From Leucocoprinus leucothites (taxonomy: Eukaryota; Basidiomycota; Agaricomycetes; Agaricales; Agaricaceae): a stretch of DNA of 16,943 nucleotides. The stretch's first letter is position 1. Each line of letters begins with the position of its first letter. The DNA lies in the NCBI GenBank assembly GCA_013368445.1, contig JAACJO010000093.1, positions 1 to 16,943 of the forward strand, read 5' to 3'. A program made the translations under genes and the position numbers. This document shows, piece by piece, positions 9,932 through 16,943 of this stretch. The notes below the pieces were generated by a model. The model was not told the DNA's origin and did no database searches. It saw only the letters and a list, made by a program, of their open reading frames with translations.

Positions 9932-10727
9932 CTACTCGCCGTTCTCTGTAAGCTTGGCGGCGGCGGCTTTAATCCAACCCGGTCTGTGAGCAAATTCGAT
10001 AATCGAGTTCATGGATGCCAAATCTGGTACTCGGTGCGTTAATTTATCACTACTGTGAGATAAAGACCTACCACCACCGTCTATGTTCTGTAGCTGTCGC
10101 ATTTCGAGGGCGAACCCTTTTGCAATCACTTTTCCCCAGAAGATTTTATACTCCCCGCGCTTTACGAGGGACTGCGGTAATATGAGAAGATACGAACTAG
10201 CTAGTGTCAATAAAGACTCACAGAAGGATAGCCCTCTCCTGTTCTGTCCAAGCTTAGAATGACTTGGACTTGGTAGTTATCCGTTGTCAAGATTGTCGCA
10301 CTGAACTCATTTCTCTAGGAGTTTCGATCGACTACGTGAGTCATCAGCGTTTACGAAAAATCGTTTTACTCACGTTGAGTACTTGTCCAGGGAGGCGGAC
10401 GATATAGTTGTCCCAGTAGTGCATGAGTCGCCTGTTTACGAAAGGGTAGGTGATGTAAACATCAAGTGCGTCAAAGACTTCAGCTTCCTCTTCCTCTTCC
10501 TCTACATCGTTGAAATTGGTGTAGGCAATATCGCGGTTAAAACCGTTGTCTGGGACCACCGCAGCGCTTTTCTCCAGGCTATCGCCGTCGTCGTCTTCCG
10601 TGGGGATCACGTTATGGGTTCCCGCGATACTCTTGAGTATACTGGAGCTATTAGAGGGAGGTGGGGAGCTGGTTGAACTAGCTGGGATCTCAACAATGGT
10701 GATCGCGTAGTTGCATGAGCTAGCCAT
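9932..10727 (-). CDS. uncharacterised protein, paralog A of a tandem pair, 212 aa
   Basis: Four exons join in frame: 10727-10374, 10314-10222, 10171-10072 and 10023-9932. The introns are 59, 50 and 48 nt, and the stop is TAG at 9932-9934. I chose ATG 10727 because the longer frame would start at GTG and the paralog is of similar length. I do not recognise the family. The N-terminal half is Ser/Thr/Pro-rich and acidic, with six Glu at 76-81 and an IVEI patch (11-14) resembling a SUMO-interacting motif. It is followed by PFVNRRLMHYWDNYIVRLPG (95-114). The C-terminal part has LTTD, RTGEGY, RGEYKIFWGKV and LASMNSIIEFAH, shared with paralog B. Exons 2 to 4 have the same lengths and phases as in B (93, 100 and 92 nt), and the proteins match at 43 of 94 residues there by my count. 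The protein is probably soluble, with no signal peptide or membrane segment. Confidence 0.78.
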
Positions 10728-10812
10728 GAATTCTGTGGGGTGTGATGTATCTTGGTGGGATACGGAGGTAAGTGCCTTTTTGTATCTAGTGGAGACGGGC
10801 TGATTGCTCACG

Positions 10813-10820
10813 TTATATAA
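10813..10820 (-). promoter_or_regulatory. TATA-like box of paralog A
   Basis: TTATATAA stands 86-93 bp upstream of the chosen ATG at 10727. It lies next to a block conserved upstream of paralog B. Confidence 0.45.
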
Positions 10821-10824
10821 TTAA

Positions 10825-10847
10825 GGTACACAGTCGAGCTGTCGTAG
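10825..10847 (-). promoter_or_regulatory. upstream block shared by both paralogs (copy A)
   Basis: GGTAC, 6 variable bases, then GAGCTGTCGT (plus-strand reading) matches 12439-12461 at 18 of 23 positions. It lies 98-120 bp upstream of the ATG, comparable to the 85-107 bp seen in paralog B. The surrounding sequence has diverged, so this is a candidate regulatory element. Confidence 0.5.
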
Positions 10848-11422
10848 TAAACTGTACAGCTAGAAGAAATACTCTGTGGTCGAATTATCTGACGGGATGT
10901 TCTATAACCAAAAATGCGTTTACAAGATACTTTCGGCGTGGCTTCTCTGATCCCGAGTCTTTGGCTTAACAAGCGTTTCCTTTCCTCCACGTGCTTGGAA
11001 GAATTTGCAAACCGTAAAATATACTTCAAGTTGATGAATCGTCTGTCTCACATCGCAGCGGGTCGACATTTCTGTGTTCGTCCGTCACAGAATGGCAATC
11101 CGGACGTATTCGACGCAAGCTTTTATGATGCATGATTGCTCGACCGAAAACATGATTCCCCACGGTACTCCACCTGAATTCCCAATATGATGCGAAGACT
11201 TCTCTGCTTTCGACGTGAATGTGGCTTACCTGGTGTGGGTTTCTACCGCATGTCGTGTGAGCACTTGATTTACGTTCTATCTAATGTGAGCGCCTAGTAA
11301 CCTGTTTACTCAGATATCGGGTCGAAGATTGCGTGTCAAGAAATCAGTATTTCTATCATTCGAGGCGACTTAACAAACACGAGCATCACGATACGTAATG
11401 AATTGATACAAAAATAAACCGT
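10848..11422. other. intergenic region between the two paralogs
   Basis: No gene is supported. The open frames (73 codons at 10914-11135 plus strand and 73 at 10808-11029 minus strand) overlap each other and show no motif. Confidence 0.4.
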
Positions 11423-11442
11423 TTGCGTTATGTATAACGCAA
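11423..11442. repeat. perfect 9-bp palindrome downstream of paralog B
   Basis: TTGCGTTAT, a GT spacer, then ATAACGCAA. It begins 89 bp past the stop of the minus-strand gene ending at 11531, so it could fold in that gene's 3' UTR or serve as a protein-binding palindrome. Confidence 0.6.
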
Positions 11443-11530
11443 GCGAACAAATTCGAAGTCGTACTGAACGTCCATTGAAGCTTCACCAGCGATACATCCA
11501 AACCCGCAGTGAACTCAGTGGTCGAATTCA

Positions 11531-12354
11531 TCAAGGGGTCTTCAGCAAATCTTGAAGGGCCTTCAAATTGAACCAGGTGAAGTTGTGAGCAAACTCGATC
11601 ATCGAATTCATGGCCGTTAAATCTGATCAGGGTTAGTACGTCGCTACAATGAAGAGAGTGACAGCTTACCGCTGCTTTCAATACTCATATGCTCGGACAT
11701 ATCTAGGGTATTTTCTCCCGCGTTTACCTTTCCCCAGAAAATCTTGAACTCTCCAGGCCGCACGAGGAACTGTGTCGTAACAAGTGAGTACTAATTCGCG
11801 ACTACTGAGACGTATGACTCACAGACGAGTAGCCTTCCCCGGTCCTAGCTGAGACCAAGCTCACCTCAACTTCCTCGTAGTCCGTCGTCAGCAGTTTAGC
11901 TGTGTACTTCGTCCTCTGGGAAAAGGGTTGGGAGCCGTCTTCGGTGAGTTTTTCAACTGCTCGTTAAAGATCTTGTACTTACTGAAAGGATTTTGCCAGC
12001 TAGGCGAACGTCGATCCCGTCCCATTTCTTCATCATTCCCTTATTGATGAACGGATGGAGGGAACCAAAATCCATGGACTGAAGGACTTCGCCGCTGTCA
12101 TCGCTGTCGTCGTCATCATCGATATCGATGGTGATGGGATTACTGATGCTATCACCAATAGATGGTACCTGGCTACTCTCGGCTACAATATCGTCGTCCT
12201 CGATGTCGATGATGGGGATGCTGTTTTCTGTGGCGTAGCCATCGGACATGATCTCGTCGTCCATGATGGCAAAGTCCCTGGAGGGTGAAGGGGGAGTGGG
12301 AGAGCTCGCAAACATTGCGAAGTTGGGAGCAGTGTCACTGTCGCTATCAGTCAT
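11531..12354 (-). CDS. uncharacterised protein, paralog B of a tandem pair, 218 aa
   Basis: Four exons join in frame: 12354-11983, 11915-11823, 11769-11670 and 11622-11531. The introns are 67, 53 and 47 nt, and the stop is TGA at 11531-11533. The ATG at 12354 sits in a good context (ACACC before ATG); the longer frame would begin at TTG. The family is unknown to me. Residues 1-95 are disordered and acidic, with a SUMO-interacting-motif-like PIIDIEDDD (47-55) and a second patch ITIDIDDDDD (about 74-83). Then come HPFINKGMMKKWDGIDVRLAG (about 100-120), LTTDYEEVEV, RTGEGY, GEFKIFWGKV and LTAMNSMIEFAH. Exons 2 to 4 have exactly the lengths and phases of paralog A, so the two arose by duplication of an intron-containing gene. 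Divergence is high, about 46% identity in the C-terminal part, yet both stay open, which points to selection on both. Confidence 0.78.
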
Positions 12355-12393
12355 GGTGTTGTTGTTGGTGACGGCTGGGGTAAGGAGTGGGCC

Positions 12394-12402
12394 CTTTAAA
12401 TA
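12394..12402 (-). promoter_or_regulatory. TATA-like box of paralog B
   Basis: TATTTAAAG on the minus strand, 40-48 bp upstream of the ATG at 12354. Position and sequence fit a core promoter with a short 5' leader. Confidence 0.5.
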
Positions 12403-12438
12403 TGCAACGACAACCAGCCCCTCGAACAAGTCTTCTCA

Positions 12439-12461
12439 GGTACGTGGTTGAGCTGTCGTGG
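12439..12461 (-). promoter_or_regulatory. upstream block shared by both paralogs (copy B)
   Basis: Matches 10825-10847 at 18 of 23 positions, with GAGCTGTCGT fully conserved. It lies 85-107 bp upstream of the ATG, just beyond the TATA-like box. Confidence 0.5.
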
Positions 12462-13026
12462 ATGCTCTAACTCTGAAATTAACACAAAAATTCCAAGTCT
12501 TAACGTGTCTCGACGGATTACCATCCCCTTCAGCGGGTGTAGTAACGTATGTGAACCTCGTCGAAAGTGCTCACCGCGGATCTATGAGGACATAATCCGT
12601 GACGCGAATTATTTAATGCGTGCAGAAGGCCCACCGTACCTCCACTCAACCAACACACTTCTCAATTCGAGATCCAGTACCCTGCTTCGCATGAAAGCTG
12701 GAATCCACCGGTATATTGAAGTATATAGGTTTATTTTTTTGTACATTATGTACCTCTCTTAGATATCACATTCGTATTTCCATTAATTGTTCCATATTCC
12801 AAGCGTCATCGAATAAGGTCGGGGCCTGACAGCGGGTCACGAATTGACGATATCCGACAGTGAATTAGATAAATTTATTTGTTCTTATTTGGTAGGACCC
12901 TTTTTGTCGTGACGTGTAATAGATAATATTGAGCTCTTCTCTCCAAATTCTCCCCAGGCCTTCGACATCTATGTCCTATATTCGCATCTACACCCCATGC
13001 TTGCACGCTCTTCCACCTCGTGTGAT
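12462..13026. other. gene-free stretch upstream of paralog B
   Basis: No gene is supported; the plus-strand frame at 12448-12762 has no motif. A degenerate relative of the palindrome motif may lie at about 12824-12840 (CCTGAC-AGCG-GGTC), but its second arm does not end in GG. A short palindrome GTACAT-T-ATGTAC lies near 12741-12753. Confidence 0.35.
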
Positions 13027-13161
13027 ACCTGACGCACGTCGGTGAGCACACTCCATCGTCTGCTGTCCCCCAGCAGCGTGATTCCCATTGACGCCTGACC
13101 GGATGGTCGGCGGTTGGGCATCTAGAACAGACACAGAGGTCAACCTGACGCAAAGTCGGTT
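13027..13161 (-). repeat. second cluster of bulged palindromes (three copies)
   Basis: Three copies in the CCTGAC...GTCGG orientation on the plus strand: ACCTGAC/GTCGGTG at 13027-13044, CGCCTGACC/GGTCGGCG at 13092-13112, and AACCTGAC/GTCGGTT at 13142-13161. The middle copy, reversed, matches 9196-9216 at 18 of 21 positions. Spacing is about 65 and 50 bp, unlike the fold-back arms, and no inverted partner arm is visible downstream. Confidence 0.75.
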
Positions 13162-13935
13162 AAGGAACACGTCTTTCTGTCGCCGTGGCTTTTTTCCTGA
13201 CAATCCTCGGACTTGTCGAGTCCTCCATCTACGCGGTACGGACTGTATGCCGACTTGTGCTCATTCTGGCTCAAAACTCATGTATCCGCTTTTCGCGCAT
13301 CGGACCCACTTCACTTGTTGCGTCTGCATCCTTCTTCGCCGACGAAGTCCTACGCTCTCTCCACCCTGAGCAAGTCTGGAGTACAAATTTCCATTTCAAT
13401 GAGTCAGTGTTCTCCTCGTACCTTGCGCGATTCATCTCCGCTTCGACGTCGATGACAACATCTGTCCCTGTGTTTCCTCCATGGAGCACACCCCGTAGGA
13501 CGTAGAGCCCGTCGTTAAAAATTTCAAGTACGTCATGATCTTTTCATTCGAGAACAAGTAAAATAATACTTCTTGTAGCCGTTGGGTGGGTTGGAATCTC
13601 GATATCAGTTTCTGCTATGGATTCTCTACTTGCACCTCTTGTATCGATCCACGGGGTTCTTTTTTTTTTTTACGAACACCTGAATCATCCTGCACGTCCT
13701 GTCTCATCCACTTGTACTCCGTCTCTTTCACGTTTTTCCTCGTTTAGGGAGCTATGTACCTGAATCTTACGCGTTCTTCTTGTCTGAATTTACGTTTACA
13801 CTCCTCACCGCAGTCTGTTCACGCGCGTACGCTGCTTCAAGTTATTCTGGAGTGACAGTTCCCCATTTCAGCCATCATCTCGCTCACTCTCCACGATCCA
13901 TCGTCAATCTCATATACTACTGAGACCAAAGTCCG
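13162..13935. other. gene-free upstream region of the SNF2 gene
   Basis: No gene is supported; the overlapping plus-strand frames at 13088-13505 lack ATG starts or motifs. A run of twelve T occurs at 13660-13671. Confidence 0.4.
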
Positions 13936-13970
13936 TCCACCCCAATCCTCCCCTCCCTCCGCTCACACAC
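13936..13970 (+). promoter_or_regulatory. CT-rich leader of the SNF2 gene
   Basis: Pyrimidine-rich sequence (CACCCCAATCCTCCCCTCCC and following) ends directly at the start codon, as is common just upstream of basidiomycete genes. No TATA box was seen. Confidence 0.4.
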
Positions 13971-16943
13971 ATGCCTAGTCACACTGCGGCAAGCGCCCTA
14001 ATTAAGTTCTACTACCTTGAAGGCCACCCTCCTTGGTGTTGGTCGAAGTGGCAGGATCGAACTGGTATTCGACATGGGTTATTTCCCGAAGACGACGCAA
14101 AACTTCCGGAAGGATGGTCTCGCCAGGACGCTAACGACGTCTTTTCCTACTTCGAGGCTTATAACCGTCTCCCCACCGAGGACGCCAAAATCAAGTTTGC
14201 CACCCGGACTCAAGGGAATACCCACCACCCTGGTCGTGAAATCTGGCTTGACTTCGTCAAGGAACAGTGGGCTGGTTGGCGTGTTCATGATGCCGTTATT
14301 ACCGAGCTTCGGGAGTGGGGCTGTCATCCAAAGTCCATCGTCCGTCGAGATAGGATCCCCCCCGGCTCGTGGCCTGACGCTACTGCCTATATATCCAAGA
14401 TCTTGGATACTTTGGCAATGAGATTGTTCGGAGACGAGGCGTTTGTTGACGGTTCTGAGATTTTTGCTTTTGAGCCCCGTAAAGCCCTCACTATTTTCGC
14501 TCAGAGGTCCTGGAACAACGTTCGCAGTCAGGTTGGGTACATGAGGAATCAAGAGTCCGCTAAGGAACAGGCAGCAGTGACTGCCTTTCAAGGTGAGCTT
14601 TCAGTTAGCTTTGTGTTTGACTCGTGCTCAACAGTTTTTAGCCCTCGAAATCGAGCCACTCACTAAAGCAAAAGTTTCTCACGCCATTCAAACCGTTGCT
14701 ACATGGCGCGAACACGCTGAGATATCCCATATCGACGAGCACGTCAAAAAGGCCAAAGACATGCTGGCCAATTTAGAGACGGTGATGGAGGGCCTCGGAG
14801 CAAAGATCGTGAAACGGAAGGCCGTTAAACCTCGGAAAGGTCAGTCAGGAGTTATGTTGAAAGCTGTCCGTTGATCCAACAAGTCTGCAGTTCATTGTAA
14901 GGTTTCTCGCCGAGCACTTCAAACGCTTGCCACCCAAGAAGACGTCACCGACCTTCTCAACATCTACCACGATTACTTTCAACTGCATGTGGACGACGAC
15001 GACGATGAAATTTCCATCCTCTATCCTGAACAAGACGACAGGGTAATAGATGATTGCAGCACTGATCTCGGAACCGAGGTTGAGGCCACCATGCCACCTG
15101 CGGTCCTTCTTTTTGAACTTGGATTTCGAAACTCCCTCCCGTCTCAATTCAACGCCTATCGACACCGTCACGGACTCACTCCCTGGGAGTACCCCAACCT
15201 ATTTACGACTACCCCTATTTCTCCTGACATTTCCAAACTAGAGCTGCATTGGCATCAGCTCGCTGGTGTTCATTCGATTGTCAGGAGTGTATTTAGCGAG
15301 AAAAAAGACATCTCACATACCGCCGGTGTCCTCATCTCAGACGGAGTTGGCCTCGGAAAAACAGGTCAATCCTGCGCTTTTATAGCTTTCTTGAATCAGA
15401 CGATCATGATGATGGAGGAGCAACACAAGCTTCCGAGAGTTTTCGGTGAGTCCTGTGTCTAACGCACCTGATCCATTTGACATTGACCTTCAAAGATGAA
15501 CGTCCGTACCTGTGGGGACAGAAGAAGATCCCATCCCAGCCTCATCTCATCATATGCCCCGGCACCCTTATCAATCAATGGGTTAGCGAGTTGAAGACGT
15601 TTTTTCGCCCAAAGAGCGTCGACATCTTTATCTATGACAGCCAGACTGACGGCGCCGCATTCTGGGGCCCTGCAGGACCGTTCCAGAGCTCCCATCAGAG
15701 AATGCATGATCGAATTATTGTCGCAAGTCACTCAGTGCGTCTCCTTTCACTGTCTCCTTTCTTCGCCGGTACTCAATCTATCACAGGTGGTCTTTAACGA
15801 GTTTTCTAGGACCCATAAACAGCTTGAACGCAGAAAGAGTCGACCCTGGATCATCCCTGATGCGAAGAAATCCCTCAATGAAACACTCTTTGCACAATAC
15901 TTTCTTACCATCGTCGTCGACGAAGCCCACAGCATGCGCAACGCCGGAAATAAACACGTCGCGACTCTTCGTCTTCTTCAGCAAGCTAGAATTAGACTAA
16001 TCATGACTGCTACACCCCTCCACACATCGTTAAAGGTGAATATTAGTGATCTTCCTCAGCAAACACCGCTAATTCCTTTCAGGATATTGCAGCTATGGGG
16101 CGCCTTGTCGGAATTTCACATTTCTTCGAGGAAGAGTCGCATGAAGACGAGAGAGCCACTGATGCCGTTATTCGCCGAGCCAAAAAACTTGACGATCCAG
16201 CCCTACTCCAGGCAGAGCAGCTGAAGGCAGTCAAACGCTTGCAGAAGCACCTATTTGGTCACTTCCTGCGTCGAACCTCAGATAGTGTTGACTGGAAAAA
16301 TCGCACTCTTCTTCCCCTTCCACCATATCATGAAATCAAAGGGGTTCTGGATCTCACAGACCGCGAACTCGCTATAATAGACGAACGTGCTGAGGATGCT
16401 AAAGCAGCGTAAGTCGCTCTTATCCTTAATTACTCTAACGCAGACTTATAAAGCAGTATCCTCTCGGCGAGCGACTCAACGCGTATTCACACGAAGGTAA
16501 TATTTGCCAATATATCCGCCTCTCAAAAAGGTTTTGATAATCATTTCACAGAAATTCTACCTTGAGTACCGTACGGCAGTTGGATACGCTAAGGAAGACC
16601 TCGCGGAGCCATGGCCGATCTTCAAGTCGCTACAAGAATGGGAGCCGAAGAAATCTACCAAGATGGATGCGTGTGCTCGAATTTGCAAGCATTACCTCAC
16701 ACGCGATGACGCCCCAGATATCAGCTTTACCGATGGAGCCGTACAGATTCCTGACCTTTCCCAGACACCTCTTCACGGGATTCAGCAGACTAGGCGCATT
16801 ATTATTTACTCGGAGTTTCGTCCATGGCTCCACTTTTTCGGAGTGTACGTATTCGTGTTCCTCTATTTTATCTTCCGAGACATACATCCTTACATCTTCT
16901 ACAGGTACTCGAATTATATGGTGTGAAAAGTCTAGCTATCAAC
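13971..16943 (+). CDS. SNF2/SWI2-family ATPase (DEAH), 3' end outside the window
   Basis: Nine exons join in frame: 13971-14592, 14642-14839, 14891-15445, 15496-15734, 15787-16035, 16083-16408, 16457-16496, 16552-16842 and 16905 to the window end. The introns are 47-62 nt. The 853 codons present hold the ATP-binding loop GVGLGKT (Lys about 430), motif Ia LIICPGTLINQW, the DEAH box in VVDEAHSMRN (583-586), motif III as TATPLHT (about 612-618) and the start of the second RecA lobe, IIIYSEF (826-832) then VLELYGVKSLAIN. Such proteins use ATP to move along DNA and remodel chromatin or protein-DNA complexes, probably in the nucleus. Residues 1 to about 270 form an N-terminal region without a domain I recognise; a very acidic stretch (VDDDDDE) follows exon 3's start. 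Motif III has TAT instead of the usual TGT. The donor at 16843 (GTGTAC) is weak but gives the expected lobe-2 sequence. It is related to no yeast ortholog that I can name. Confidence 0.92.

Noticed and set aside
12448..12762. 104-codon plus-strand frame with several Cys
   Set aside because: No zinc-finger spacing, no promoter or splice signals, and it covers the shared upstream block of paralog B.
13185..13505. 106-codon plus-strand frame
   Set aside because: Starts at GTG, has no motif, and two other frames over the same bases are equally open.
14079..14591. 170-codon minus-strand frame
   Set aside because: Shadow of exon 1 of the SNF2 gene.

Overview
The window looks like an accessory, transposon-littered stretch of a basidiomycete (probably Agaricomycetes) genome. 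The evidence is genes made of several exons joined by very short introns (47-67 nt, GTRNGT...YAG), CT-rich or TATA-type promoters, a Ty3/gypsy pol relic, and protein families that I know from memory as expanded in mushroom-forming fungi. No rRNA, tRNA or CRISPR array was seen.

Layout. 1-620: a broken gene for a TET/JBP-like 2-oxoglutarate/Fe(II) dioxygenase (+ strand), with a stop codon in its conserved C-terminal part. 620-3010: no supportable gene. 3013-3400: a decayed, internally deleted Ty3/gypsy integrase. 3420-4800: no gene, but a promoter- or LTR-like CT-rich block. 4921-5154: a 10/11-bp minisatellite with G-quadruplex potential. 5734-8682 (- strand): an intact four-exon gene for a 929-aa protein of an unnamed family. 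9196-9629: a 434-bp fold-back (inverted repeat) element whose arms carry three conserved blocks each. 9932-10727 and 11531-12354 (- strand): two tandem paralogous genes (212 and 218 aa) with identical exon lengths after exon 1. 13027-13161: three more copies of the block found in the fold-back element. 13971 to the window end (+ strand): a nine-exon SNF2/SWI2-type ATPase gene that runs off the window.

How the parts relate. Three gene models (929-aa protein, paralog pair, SNF2 ATPase) are open and well spliced, so this part of the locus seems to be maintained, while the left third is decaying transposon-type sequence. The main unexplained signal is a family of short palindromes with one unpaired base (CC-GAC-loop-GTC-A-GG). 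There are nine good copies, in two clusters that bracket the paralog pair, and the outer clusters point in opposite directions. In several copies the arm bases differ between copies but stay complementary. They could be transposase-binding subterminal repeats, hairpin substrates or dimeric protein-binding sites. I know of no described system with this layout, but I could not search for one.
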